DNA of 64,000 nucleotides, from the NCBI RefSeq assembly GCF_964204645.1, contig NC_134036.1:6213600-6277599 (forward strand), given 5' to 3'. This document shows, piece by piece, positions 45,973 through 59,300 of the stretch (within the stretch, counting starts at the first letter, position 1; each line of letters begins with the position of its first letter). The DNA is from Tubulanus polymorphus. Taxonomy: Eukaryota; Nemertea; Palaeonemertea; Tubulaniformes; Tubulanidae. Below the pieces are notes generated by a model. The model ran no database searches, was not told where the DNA came from, and saw only the letters and a program-made list of their open reading frames with translations. A program made the translations under genes and the position numbers.

Positions 45973-47427
45973 GAATTTCGGAGAATTCACGACAGATTAA
46001 AGGCTTGGCGTTGAAAAACATATTATTAGTTCAGCATATTGGGTGTTTTTAGGCAATCTTATGCCTTACTTTGTGATAGAAGTAACGATTTCTCATCGAA
46101 AAAGTCTGAACTTTGCACTGGGCCAAGTGTCTGTCGTGACTTAAGTCCAAAAGTGGTCTTAAATCATAAGACTGGTCTTAAGCCGTTAGGTCGGGTATAT
46201 AATCAAGGTCTAAGATTGATCCTAAATCTAAGGCATTGACTGACATTGCGGATTAAGATAGAATGCAGCTGAACAAATGCATTCGTATTTGCCATATCTT
46301 GCTTATATCAACATTTAGAATTTCTAGAATTTCTCGAGAGAGATGCTGAGCAGATATTACAGCAAGGCGTATATATGTAAAACGCCCCGAGGCAGTTACT
46401 TTAAAAACGGTCTAAACTTTCTGTGCACGACAGCGGTTTTCAGTATATATCATGTATCCGGCTTGATCAAATACATCCCCAGTGATTTCGATTTGCTAGA
46501 AAACCAGCGAATAACTCAGATACAAATTACAATAACATTAAGGCAAAGTCTATTTCTCATGATATAAGATACACCTGAATGAGTAGATTATAAATTTTGA
46601 GGGTTGTGCAACGATTATCTTCTTGTTTCCGGCGAATTTGAAAAAAGTCGATTAGGTTGATCATTGTGTTTTTGAGCGATAAAGTTTTATTTCTACCAGG
46701 GAAAACTTTTGAGACTATGGTGCCAGTATTCGGTTGACAAGTGATTAGATTTATTAGTTTTTGAAATTCTTAGACCAGCTCATCGTGTGCGATTCATATT
46801 TTTACTTGTTTAAGGAAGGCAAACTAACGCACGCTTGAATTAAATCATCTTTGCAAAATAAATCGTTAATTGATATGTTTGGACGCTATTAAAATATGTA
46901 CATATTCAGTCTAGTTATTTCTAGCTTAGTGGCGATTGCCGAGTGCTGCTCGCTGTTTAGTGAGCAAAACGGTTCCGATAAAATATCTGAAATTTATCCC
47001 GGTATTATGAGTACGTAGATGCCGCTAAGTATTGTAATAAGTTGGTCCAATCAATCTTCCAAATCAGGGCCTTAAACAACGCAATGCAATGTAAAAAGCG
47101 CAAAACAACACAATGTTAAATGTACTAAAATATCAGAAATACTTCTGGTAGTTTCTAACACCCTAGTACTTTGATAGTTTTTCATTGCAATATGTATAAT
47201 CGATAATATTGTTTAATTGGGATCCGTAAAATCTACATTCAACTATTTCTGATTCGGATTAGCCGTCATTCGTGATAATATGAATAAACCAAATAATTGC
47301 GGAATAAGCGCAGTGTCTGATATTGATTGTCATTGTAATGCAATCAAATCATACATACGTTGAGCATTTGACGCGGTAAGGATTGTAGGTTTAGAGCGCT
47401 GCGATTCATGCAGTGAGTGTTTGACAC
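45973..47427. other. Spacer 2 remnant leading into spacer 1 (right copy)
   Basis: No coding gene. Holds the X copy of the first-exon donor (exon from 46070 upward) and a degraded CCTCGAGG element (46380-46406, reading CCCCGAGG). 46543-46821 is present here but missing from the left copy at about 4235. Confidence 0.45.
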
Positions 47428-47580
47428 GTGGATTGTGTTTACACAGAGGACAGCGTGCGCACTGTAGCAAAAGATGGCGGAAACTTTCTTGTGAAAAAAT
47501 TTCGTCGAAGTAATGATTTAAAGGAGGAACTGGAAATGGCCATGAGTGCGTTGCAAGCCGCGGACGAAACGGCGTATCCT
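47428..47580 (+). CDS. Possible small coding exon of unknown function (right copy)
   Basis: Counterpart of 4810-4995, about 90% identical with a mix of synonymous and replacement changes. The frame agrees with the left copy through the L-T-F codons, then runs into different sequence. Function unknown; may be a relic. Confidence 0.25.
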
Positions 47581-47841
47581 ATTGATCTGACATTTTTAAT
47601 TACGAATCATAAACAGAAAACAAGCCCATCATTGATTAATTTACTCGCACTTTTATTGAATCTAATTATGACACGGAGTTTGACGTCGGAGTTACAAATA
47701 TCAATTCAATTCGAGTTAAGCTTTTTCTCAACATGCAAAACCTTTTAGGTAACCTGCCGACTGTGGTTTAGTTTCATAATGGGATATTACCCGAACAACC
47801 GCAAATTCATATCCCATTATAGGCCCTTATCGCCATAACGA

Positions 47842-48748
47842 TTAGCTACAAAATCCGGCTATGCATTTTTTGTCGCAACAGTCAGAGCTATAGTAACAAC
47901 TATCTGCTTTTTTCATGCAACGTCGAGAAAGTACGAAATTGAAAATGGAATTTTGAAGTGAAATAAGCTTTTCTTACTTAAGTGAATGTATGATTCCGAA
48001 CCCAGAGCATATATAGAACCGGTAATGATCCCGACGATTGGGATCTTAGAAGCCACTCATTGTTGTCGATCATTTAGACGAACGAATGTATTTAAGAGTT
48101 GCATGTTCGTAAGATCAATATTTCAGGTCAGTTGAATGAACTACTTGCAAAACCAGCTATCCCGCCAGATGGCGTGATGAGCAGTAGATCGTTCGTTGTC
48201 AAAATTAGTTCATTTTCGATTCACTTTGAAATGGATTGTAAGACTCCCGAATCCATGTATTATCACAGGACTCGACAAATATGAAATACTTTCATTCTTA
48301 TTATTAGATTTGGAGATTATCTTCATAAATAATTGATTCATTTAAGTGAAGAGTTCATTCAGATTTAATTGATTTGAAGAAGAAAATTGAACGCGACAAA
48401 CTATCTACTAGCGAACCTAACGCATCCTCGCCTGCCATATGCGGAAACCTCGATTACCACATTAGCACACTACGGCTACCCCATTGATTCTAATCAGTAT
48501 ATGAGCATGTAATATTATCTATGAGATCTAATTCGTTGAATTAATTCGTTCGATAATCATCTACTTAATCGATAAATAACTACTAAATGTGAACTGATAA
48601 TTACAAATTTTAATCAATGCGTATTATTCGTGGAATCGTACGAAATCGTGTATTGTATTCCCGGTTACTTACGTGCGTCTACAATGGCCACGGCACTGAC
48701 GACAATCACAGCAACAGCACACATTCGAGTCATTAAATGAGCCAGCAT
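47842..48748 (-). pseudogene. Knottin K1' (right copy of K1), mature exon lacks its splice acceptor
   Basis: The signal exon (48673-48748) is intact and has a good phase-1 donor (CGCAC|GTAAGT). The mature-peptide exon (47842 to about 47927) keeps all six cysteine codons and the stop. Compared with K1, six bases spanning the acceptor AG and the first exon bases are missing (K1: TTTCAGGGACTCG; here: TTTCTCG). No AG acceptor in a suitable place is visible immediately upstream. Leader donor (exon from 49675 upward) and AATAAA (47652-47657) remain. Likely non-functional unless a distant cryptic acceptor is used. Confidence 0.7.
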
Positions 48749-50819
48749 TTTCGCGCCTAGAATTTTACTAAAATATTTGAAGCCATGGAAATTACAATAT
48801 CCGTGATAAGACGATGAGCAAAAATCCCACAATGAATCAAAAAAGTTTATTTCAAAATTATAAATATTCCGGGTGATTGCCACCACCATCTTCAGTCTAA
48901 AAAAATAATTTAAAAATTACCACTCGAAATATTTCTAATTTCAAATAAGCTTTTTAGATTCATTCATATATTGTGGGATTTTAACTCATGAATGATATCT
49001 ATTAGCAATCACAAATTCTGATTATGCAAAAACTTTCAACGGGCTCTCAGTTAATGAACATTTTGTCAGGTAATGTACCAGGTTTAGATATATGCAGCTC
49101 TCTGCATATAACGTGTTTTCTGTATTTCTGGTTTGAATGCTGTTCCATAAGTTCATTCTTTTTTAATCTATTGTATCGTATCGTCCTTGCAATCAAAAGG
49201 AAAGTACGTTGAAGCCCAAATTTATAGGGTGCATATATAAATGAAGGTTCCAGCGAGAAACATCAAACTAAAAGGTAAAGAGGAAATCTCGCTGATATCC
49301 GTAACCGTTTGTTCACATAGAATAATCGCGGCTCGTTGTCGAAAATTCAAATGAAAAGCGTAATTGAAATGATAAAGAGCTGAATTTCTGATAAGGCATC
49401 GCATTGACTGGAACGGGAACGGTGTTTTCACTCTCCGCATCCTCGTTTAGACCCTATCTTAACCCAAATACCATCCGAGCGAAATTGACAAAATCAGGAC
49501 TCGCCATAGTTTAGACAAGCGTCGCTAGAATCTATTCTTTTTATGAAATTGACGAAATAATTAATCTGCGTTTTTATGTATTTTGTTTAATTCTATTTCT
49601 TATTTCAACATTTGATCGTGAAAAATATAGATTTGAATTACCGGTATTTTATCGACGGACCTACCTCAGTCGCTTGTTCTGACGTATTCAACTTTTCGAA
49701 TCGAAAATGTCTCGTTTTCCCGAGCTAGCACAGTCGACGAATGAATAAAACACATCGCGCGTAAAATAGTATACGTGTTGAAATAGAAATCGAAATTATA
49801 CAGATATACTACACACAGCTCGATATAGATTGAAACTCGCGTCGATGTGTTTGTTCAATCGATAAGCACCCGGCTCTTCAAAATCGATCCACGCGCATCA
49901 CCATCTGACTTCACAATGATCCATGAGTATAATGTTTCGAACTTACGGGATATCATTATGTATATTTAAATCAGCTGTCGCCTTTCATAATTTATGAATA
50001 TCAATTTTTCATATGCTGTTTGAGTATTTTCGCTCATGTCCGGTGAATACCTACACAGAACGCATCATTCTGACTAGAAACAGGTCTTAAATTGCGATTG
50101 AAAGTGACTATTGAATCCGATCGATGTTTCTTGATTGGAGGTTTCCTACGCGTGTTTTGTCGGCCACTATGTGCGGTCCCCACTGCCGTCCTCCCCAGGT
50201 AGGGATTCGAACCTGATGGCGTCGCTACACTCGGCCACGGCACGAACCCCTGCCACAATAGACCGAATGCGGCACCGATCAGATTGTTCGTTGTATAATC
50301 ACTAAAGCAAAGTTCACGGAAGAACTATCGATCGGAAAACCCGGACTAAATTGGATAAAACGGGTTTTCTAATTGGCTAATATTGTAATCATCTAAGCTG
50401 CGTGTGCATCTGTACACTCGGTTTAGTGTGGCAGGGTTTCGTACCGCGGAAATCTCGATGCCATCAGGTTCGAATCCCTGCTGGGGGGGGGATGCTGACT
50501 GCCGAGTAACTATCGTAGACCTCAGTAATGACATCATGTGCAAATACATCGTGTACAGTGGTCACGCTATTGCGTCATATTGACCGTCATCTGGTCATAG
50601 ATGACTAATTTCGCCCGAGTGTACTGGTCTGCAAAGTCTTGGAGAAATGATTCTGCCTGAATGAGATCCGCCTTGTTAACTTCTCCGGTGTATATAGTTG
50701 AAAGAACTGCTAAAACTGAATCGTTTGCTTTTATTTGATTAACTGATTTGCATATATTTGCATAGGCCCTATATTATATATTCATCATAGTCAGTCAGTA
50801 ACCTGACTGTGATTTAGTT
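48749..50819. other. Spacer 1, right copy, upstream of K1'
   Basis: No gene seen. Contains the K1' leader exon (from 49675) and the head-to-head tRNA-like repeats (minus about 50160-50262; plus about 50430-50510), with a longer G run in the second than in the left copy. Confidence 0.4.
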
Positions 50820-50962
50820 TTATAATCGCATATTTCCCAAAACCACCGCGAGTAATCCGATTGTAAACCCAATTTTCACCGACGATAAGCAACAGTTTGC
50901 CTGGTTACATTTGCCGCTGCAACACTCAGCATCGTGGGCGCAAAGTCCCAAGTTTGTGCAAC
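50820..50962 (-). CDS. Knottin-like K2' mature exon with read-through extension
   Basis: Same phase-1 acceptor and cysteine pattern as K2 (C-x5-C-x5-CC-x3-C-x4-CC). The stop codon of K2 (TAA) is TTA here, so the frame runs on for 22 more codons to a TAA at 50820-50822. The added tail contains a hydrophobic run (G-F-T-I-G-L-L-A-V-V-L-G). One residue before the last cysteines differs (Arg to Asn). AATAAA at 50730-50735. The leader exon (from 51794 upward) has a normal GT donor. As with K2, no signal-peptide exon was found. It may be an extended peptide or early decay. Confidence 0.5.
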
Positions 50963-52137
50963 CTATATTTCATAATAGAAACAATAAATTCAAATAGAAT
51001 TTTGATGTGAAAAAGAGCTCTTAAAAGCGAAGAAATAATTGACTCGCTATCGTTCGAGTCTATACGTTCATTCGTTAAACAAATACTCAATGTTAACTGA
51101 TGAATGCAAATTTGTGTATTTTATGCAAGACATCCAATGACATTCTTATCATCTGTCCAGTCGTTACTCACCCGCAGCGATAGATCTAAATCTAGAAGTA
51201 CATAGAATATAAACAGGTGGTTTGCAGGCCCGTGTCGAGCTTTTCTGAGGGGCACGTCTATTTCAAGAAAAACGTTTTTCCCTGCAAAGTGCCACTTAAC
51301 AGTTAAAAAGGACAAAAACGCTTTTCATCTTCCAAAAAAAAAACACTTGAAAATTGTATGAAAAATTTGCAAAATCTTGACCCAAATTGTTTTTACACTG
51401 ACTTTGAAGAACACTTTGAAAATTAAAGGGGTTTCGTTCGCTTCCCCCGGACCCTAAACCAAATTAAGTAAATGAAAGAAGTGACAGGAAGGATAAGCCT
51501 ACACTGTTCCTACTGATCCCTTACCTTAATTTCTTCCCATTCTTAAAAAACCCAAAAAACATCCTCCCAACGACTCGCATAATTAGTAGACATTTGCATC
51601 TCATTAGTTGAGACTAACGTTTGCCGAAAATCTAACTTAATATGATGAGAAAGATGAAATTTTACTTCTGTCGTCTTTCTGATGTGATATATGCTGCATG
51701 TTAAAGTGTATATCGCTTTATCGATGGACAATCAACGGCCGATTACGAATGATGTGGATTTGAGTATTTCTTGAGCATAAGAGCTTTTCTTACCTTAGTC
51801 GCTTCGTTCAACGTAGCTTTTTCAACGTTCGAATAGAGAATATCTCGTTTTCTCGAGTCAGGGTCCGTCGACGAATGAATATAACACATAGGATGAAGCG
51901 ATCATTTATACGTTCTTAAGACATATTCAAAAAAATTCCAACATTTGCACAGCTTAATATTAGTTACCCCACTAATGTTTGATGATTCTTGCAAGCTGAA
52001 TCGATGCGAAACCGAAAACTTTTAAAATCGATCCTCGCTCATCACTATTTTCTCACACAAACCATGCGTATATTTCTTTTTGTCATTTGGTCTCGCAGGA
52101 AATAATTCTTTTCATATATTAACCTGTCATATGTAGC
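50963..52137. other. K2' intron region, right copy
   Basis: No additional gene. Holds the repeat-like stretch shared with 8581-8830 and the K2' leader exon (from 51794, donor CTAAG|GTAAGA). Confidence 0.3.
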
Positions 52138-52250
52138 CAGCATCACCATCATCGCCTTCATTGTCACCACCACCTTCTCCAGCATCACCATCATCACCTT
52201 CTCCAGCATCACCACCGCAATCATCACATCAACTTCCCCAGCATCACCAT
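52138..52250. repeat. Minisatellite, single 66-bp unit
   Basis: Right-copy counterpart of 9486-9660 with one unit instead of two. Confidence 0.75.
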
Positions 52251-53240
52251 CATCACAAATCAATTGACTATCAATTCAAACTACGTCATCATCGTCGTCA
52301 TAACATCCACCATCACACACTCATTATCATAATCACTCTCTCCGCCATCTCCACCATCCCAACCTCCACCTATTGAGCGAGTCATCTAGTCACCCAATCG
52401 TCCGGTTAATCAGTCGGCTACGAATATACTTTTTAATCGGATTCTACGCCTGGGTCGAAGAAAACCACTCACAGAAGTGATCTTAATGGATGGTGCAGCA
52501 AAGCGCGTGAAATTCACAAATTCTCACAAATCCAGCGACGTTTTTTTTTCTTGAGCAGACCATACGCACTTTTCGGAACTAGTTCATTAATGTCAATTTC
52601 ACTCTCATCCCTAACTAATCTCTTTGCCCCCGCCTCAAATCGAATGTACTTACACCATTAATTTATAAAATTCAGCAAAAAACATATGTTTTTAGAGTGT
52701 AAGGGTGTCGTACAAGCTCGATTATTAAACCGCGAGCTTCAATTATGTATATTATATCAACAAGCAGCTGACTTATTCCTATTCATTTTGTCTAACCAAT
52801 AAAGCGCTTGATGTATAACCACCTGCTGCGATAACGTTTCGAGTTCCTGAAATTTGCGCCCGAAAAATGATCATCGTGAATAGAAAAGCAAACACTCTAC
52901 TACACGTTGTTCTAAACGTCCCGTTACTATAGGCGTTCTAACGAATACTTTACAACTAACAGCGGCAGTTGTTGGCAGGACGTACGAATCCAGTATAGGT
53001 AAAGTAAGTATGAATGCAATAGAATAGAAAGGATGCGATACGTATGACATACATCAATACCTAGATTATGAATCTATACAAAACGAGGTTTCACAGTCGA
53101 ATCAGTTAACATCTATTCGACGGGGGCCAGTTGCTCAAAGGTTGGTTGAAGCTTTCGAGTTAATAGGTGACATAGAGACAATCATAAGTTCATTATTGTT
53201 ATGACAATATTCGTAGAGTAGCCGTGTTAACCAGGTTTAA
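52251..53240. other. Spacer 1, right copy
   Basis: No gene seen; near-identical to 9661-10653. Confidence 0.4.
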
Positions 53241-53426
53241 AATACGTATAGGTTACTGTATAATACTGTATAGGTTAACTGTTTATTTGACGCATGAGCT
53301 TTCGTTTCTAATGAATAGAAGCTTCATCACTCATTCACCTGATGAAGCTTCTATACATCAGTAGCGAAAGCTCGTGCGTCAAATAAATAGTTAACCTATA
53401 CAGTACTACTCGTCTCGTTACTTATT
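53241..53426. repeat. Fold-back palindrome, core inverted relative to left copy
   Basis: The right arm equals that at 10780-10837. The left arm is degraded near its outer end. The core between the arms matches the reverse complement of the left copy's core. Confidence 0.8.
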
Positions 53427-53580
53427 ATTATTATGGTATTCTATCCGGCGATTATCTTCGAGCATGTTTTTAACGTGTAGCCCCTGGTTTGTTTCATACA
53501 AGACGAATTATTTCGTTCATATTCAAGTTCGGTTGATGGGTAATATCGATGTTCTCCGTTTCTAGTTCGATTTCTAGGCG

Positions 53581-54263
53581 ATGAAAATGCTTGCTTATCT
53601 ATTAACTCGCGTATATGCGATCGTCGCGATTGTGGTCACTGTTGCGTCATTTGCGGAGGCATGGGGTGAGTGGTCACGACTGAGAATTTATTACAGAAAT
53701 TTCCATCGGATTCATCGGAGGAAAGAACCTAAAAAACTATGTTAGACATTTCAAAACCCATCGAAATTTAGCGAAAAGTGTCCAAGTATTTAATGCAGAC
53801 ATTTTTGCACGGCATTTTACTGAGTAATTTTTCATAGAAATATATCACGATCAAGTGATTAGACTTACGTATTCCAAATTATAAAAAATAACCTTTCAGA
53901 TAACCTCTCATTTGTTCCCGAATATTTTCTAAAAAAGGTATTTACTTTTGGGCTATGGTAAAATAAAAAGCCGGCTCTGATTAATGCGAATTTAGTCGAG
54001 GGATTGAAATGGGATAAATGCTTTGCGTGCGGGCGTCTATCAACCCTCAATGCTAACATATCGCTCACTCGTCTAAATGGATCTACCTGAACCCGGGCTT
54101 AATAATAGAATTTTGTAAAACACTGTTGTTTTTGAATGTAAATTTCGTTTCTTTTGGTCATATTTTAGCTTGCGGCTCCATAGGCCAATCGTGTAAGGCT
54201 TCCATCGAATGCTGCGACCCGAACCCTTGTCAAAACTCGGTGTGTACACCGTACGCGGGCTAA
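53581..54263 (+). CDS. Secreted knottin peptide gene K3' (right copy of K3)
   Basis: Exons 53581-53665 and 54169-54263, phase-1 intron (TGGG|GTGAGT, TATTTTAG|CT), 59-residue precursor. The mature exon is identical to K3; the signal peptide has one Ser-to-Thr difference. Acceptor TTTCTAG just before the ATG; AATAAA at 54420-54425. Appears functional. Confidence 0.8.
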
Positions 54264-54687
54264 TCGTAGATGGTAAGCTGTTGTAATCGGATCGTGGTGT
54301 TTGTCGAAATATCCGATTATGAAACTGAACCGCAGTCACGATACCGACTGACTGTGAAAAAGCTCGAATAGAATCTATATTTTAACTGCGTAGTGAGATC
54401 TGGTCTTATAATCAAATCCAATAAAATGAAAGTAAATAAATCAATATGAGAGTCGTATCAATAATGCGCCGTTTCATCATCAGTCATCGATATCGTAGAT
54501 CCACGTTTTTACTTAAACTCGAAAAGCACGACGTAAAAGTCCGATGCAGCTATATGGTCCAAACACATTGCACACGTGACGATGTTCGGTGTCGTTGCTG
54601 CTCTGTATATTTGGGAATACATAAAAAGGTCTTCAAAAACAGACGAGTGTAAACCAGTAGAGTGTGTTCCACCGTGTCAGTAAATGT
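54264..54687. other. K3' 3'UTR and flank
   Basis: 3'UTR with the shared knottin block and poly(A) signal at 54420; no other gene. Confidence 0.45.
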
Positions 54688-55152
54688 CCCCTTTTCCCCC
54701 GAAACTTCCGCACTAAATTCTTAAAACCATTTTTCAGAACTAGGCCAAGTGCGCTCAAATTTACCCAACTAATGAAAACTAAAGGGAAACAACTCAAACA
54801 ACTTTCTCAATTCATCAAAACTGCTTCCAAATACCTTTAAGCCATCTTTGTATATGTCGTTGTATAATTGATTCTGTATGTATTTTCTATGTGTGTGTGT
54901 TAAGTGCGTCTGTGTATGTTAATCACTTGTTAATTATCTGTTTATACGTGAAGCGCATTATTCATTGTTTTTTCTTTACTTCGATTTTGTTTTTTCGCTC
55001 TAAGCAATTGTATTTTGTCGAGCAATAAAACATATTCTATTCACCGATGATAGAAAATTAAAAATAAAACAATTTTGTTCTGGCGTTTCGGGAGGATTAC
55101 GTACTTCCACCTATCTTCAGCGATTTATTAGACAATGAGATACGAAAAAAAT
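54688..55152 (+). mobile_element. About 465-bp insertion absent from the left copy
   Basis: Left copy reads AAATG|TGGTTACAATT at about 12120-12130; here about 465 bp lies between these points. It contains T-rich sequence, a TGTG tract and an AATAAA at about 55023, so it could be a retroelement 3' end. No ORF of note and no clear terminal repeats or target duplication. Confidence 0.5.
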
Positions 55153-56375
55153 ATGGTTATAATTGTTTTTTTTTTAAATTTACATCGTTAGTGAACCAAC
55201 TATAATCCAGACCTAAAATACTTTCAACTATCTACGAGTGTAAACCAATTTGGAGCATCTTAGATTGTATGGTCTGGTCAGTGAGGTCTGATATGTGTGG
55301 ATATGGCTTTTTGATGCGTTATCTCAACACGTAACAGCCATTAAAAGGCACGAGATACAGTCACGTGAAATGAATAAATTCGACAACAAATATCATTAAA
55401 TGAAACATTCGAATTTTTTTATAACAACGTTTTGCATAAAACTACAATATACAAACTATCTATAATGTATACACTACGGCGGGGGTTCGGGTTCCTGCTG
55501 AGCCAGGTTGGGCGTGTCTACTGAGCTAGAGTTTCGCGTAGGATAAATATTTACAATACAGTATTAGCTTAATCTGTAAATTCAGGAGTATACCACTGAC
55601 CAGGGCCTATACTTTGAGGACAAAATAATCACTAGGATGCATCATTCACAGTCCATCGAAGTGTATCGTATACACACTTTTATCTCACTTCGTATTCTGT
55701 ATTACAACGATAATGATGATTAATACATTTCCTAACGAAAAGTGAACGTTGCATGTTTCGATACTGCGGCATAGGAAGAACAATTACCACGAATTTTTCA
55801 TTATTAATGAAGAATTAGTCATCTTGCCGGATAGACACATAACAGCTGGACAATTTATTTCGGTTGGCATCGTGGGTTGTGGATGTGGGTGCCTGACCTG
55901 AATGACAACGATTGAATGTCGATTCTATAGGAGTGACGGCTATCCGACCTGATAAGTTTTACTTCACGCAATTATCATTGACATATTAATTAATGATATA
56001 TCAAACAATAGATCGACTCGAGATTATTGAACGTGAATAAAACGGTGAAAGTCGAACGGAATACTTATCGCAGTGATATTTAGTGCTGAGCCTATTACTA
56101 TAAAACTGAGCGAATTTGGACAAATGACAATATTTTCACACAAATCATATCGCGCGGGGAGGGTATTTTGACAATGGTAACCCAATATTGCATAATTCAT
56201 AAAAAAAACGATAGGCTAGCTGTAATGCCCCTTAGGGCTCTTGTTTATGCCCTAAAATCAATTATCCCCATCAGAAAATGCTTTCAGAAATCAGAAAACT
56301 GTTTAAACTGGCAATATAACTGTTTTAACTGGCAATATATTCTAATTATCTTGCGCTGGGTAAAACTGGAGGCAT
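55153..56375. other. 3' flank of receptor E
   Basis: Right copy of 12130-13341; tRNA-like repeat at about 55475-55560; no gene. Confidence 0.4.
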
Positions 56376-59300
56376 CTATCTATTTTTACGGTGTTGCCTG
56401 CGTTTCGTTTTTGCTCGTATGGATTTCATATCGATAGTCAGTATTGTGTAAAGAAGGGGATTGAGGGACGAGTTGATCGGTAAGAAAAGAACCGCCAGCC
56501 AAGCCGCCACCTGATTCGGTATTTCTACCCGTAATACGGCGCAAAACTGAACGATAATCAACGGCAGCCAGCAAAATAGATTACACAGATTTATCACCAA
56601 ACTCCTGCGCGCTAAAACTAGTTCTGTAGGGTCAATTCTACCCGAACCAGACCTGCTTCCAGATACGAGTCGGTACATTTGCGCATAAGTGGCCATTATC
56701 GTAGAAAGAATGAAGAAGTTGGTTAATGAAAAAATAGCGAATGAATATTGCCAGGCGCTGACATCAATTGAAACCAAATTCATAGGAAAACAAACTCCGG
56801 TAGTGCCGTAGTAATTGTCTCCAAAGTAAGAGATCGGTGTAAGTGGTAGCATTGCAATAACACACAAAACAATCCAACATGCGCAACAAATGATACACGC
56901 ATATCTCGGAGATGTAATTGGGTTATCAGAGAATGGGTCTACGATATTTGAGAATCTATGACGTGTCATGATTAGTAAAAATATCAATGAACCTTCGCAA
57001 GAAATAGTGACCACGACTCCAGCAAGACGACAAATCAAACTGTCCGTCCAGGCTTCCGAATTGAGAAAGTAAATACCTTTGTAGATATAATCAGCTCCAG
57101 CGATCAGAAACAAATATATAGACATCATAAAATCACACAGAGCAACATTAATGATGATGATGTCTGAAAATGGATTTGAGGAGGAGAATCGAATCGCTCG
57201 AATGCGAATAGAAATGACGATTCCATTAGCGATGAAACTGAATGAAGCGATCACCCAAATGATAGCTCTGAGGACTGTGTTACCCATCAGATCAGAACAA
57301 GAGGAAAATTGATCAGCTTCGGGAAGGCACCGGTCAACATTCGGAGCCATGCAGCAAAATTTGTAAGCGTCTGACCTCAGTGAGACTAATGATGTCAGAT
57401 TGTCAAAAACATGTCTGGGGACGGAAATAATTTTGTTATTATTGGTTAAATCAAGAATTTCGAGTGACGTTAATCCAGAAAATGCGTATCGTGAAATGTG
57501 ATAGATTTTGTTACCGCTGATATTCAACGACTGTAATGTAGATAAACCCACAAACGCGCGTTCAGAAAGCATCAATATAAAAAGTCCTTGAATATCAAGA
57601 ATTCGGAGTGATCTCAATCCCGAAAAACTGCTTTCCTGCAAATAATGAATCGGATTTTTAGTTACGAATAACTCCTTCAAACTGTACAAACCAGTGAATG
57701 TATTTGTTGATAATGATGTTACGTTGTTGTATGTCAGGTCTAATGTATGTAGATTATGCAGGTTTGAGAACGAATTCGGTAAAATATAAGTCAATTCATT
57801 GAAGGAGATGTTGAGCATTCGAAGATAAACATATGGGGATAATGTGAACACGTCCAAGATGATTCGGTTGTTCGACAATATCAAAACTCGGGTTGATGCC
57901 GAGAAAAGTCCGGTAATATTTGTTAAACCAGTATTTCCACAATCGATAAAGTTACCTTGACATGTACACACTCTTGGACACGTGACCTTACAGTAAGCCT
58001 CGTCATCAGTTGTATGTTTACAATTTGCGACTCCGTCACAGACCTCAGATTGTGGAATACATCTATTTTCCTGACCACATTTAAACATTCCCGGACATGA
58101 AAATGTCTCGCAGTTTTGTTCATCTTCTGAATTAGGACAATCTGATTGACCGTCGCACACCTGTCTGATCGGTATACAGTACGATGAGGGACATTTAACA
58201 GTACCAGCAGGACATTGAAATTCTTCACATCTCAACACGTGCTCGAGATTTCTACAAACAGGGTAACCATTTGTCATTCTCTCTAGAATACATCTGTGAC
58301 GTCTTGAATGACAATGAGGTGAATTGAAAGAACATCTTTGTTCATCAGATTCCGTACAGAGATTTGTGAAGTTAGTCGTACAGTGGTTGTCATTATTGCA
58401 CTGAACCGTAGGATTCACTGTAATATTAATATTTGTTACTAGTTCATCTTCTTCGAGGCTCCCACTGCAATCTACGACACCATCCTGATACAACTGAGAA
58501 CTGATACAGTCTCCACTGTAACATAGGAATCCCTGGCACAGTTGAGCGGTGCATCCTATTTCGTCGGAGCCGTCTTCACAATCAGTGACACCATTACATC
58601 TATCAAAACTGCTGATACATTGTCCACTTTGGCAGCTAAATTGTTCAGATAAACACGGGGTATAAAAACACGCGTTCTCATCAGAGCCATCCACACAATC
58701 CTGTATGAAATCACAGAAACCACTTATTGATATGACCTGACCATCATTGCATTCAAACTGATTTTGTAAATTAATATCCGTACAATTAAGTTCATCTTCA
58801 CCGTTTTGACAGTCGTGTCTGGTATCACATACGCGATGGTCGCTGATACATCTTTGATCGTTACATTCAAACTGCCACGATTTACAACCGCTTATAGAAG
58901 CTAACTCTTCATCAGTGACATTGTGTGAACACAAAACAGAACGCGCTGTATCTGTCGCATTATCAAACTGTTTCATCGTCCATTTGACTGATTGAATATA
59001 ATTAATTTTATCTCTCGTGAGTATTGGGTTTATAACTTGCAGTTTTTCATTAGAAGTCACCATTAGTATTGAGCTATATTGATATTTGAAATGAAATGTT
59101 CTTATCAAGTTCATCGTGTCGTTTTCGGAGTTATCGGTTATCACAGCGCCTATTTCACCTCGTATGCCACGACACATCTCTGTTGCAGTTTCCATATCTA
59201 AACCTCGATGTCTGTTCCAATCCGTCAGTATTTGATAGCATTGTCTATCCATGCTTACCCATCCAACCGTGCAGAAAGGTTTGTCCCGTATCAATAATGT

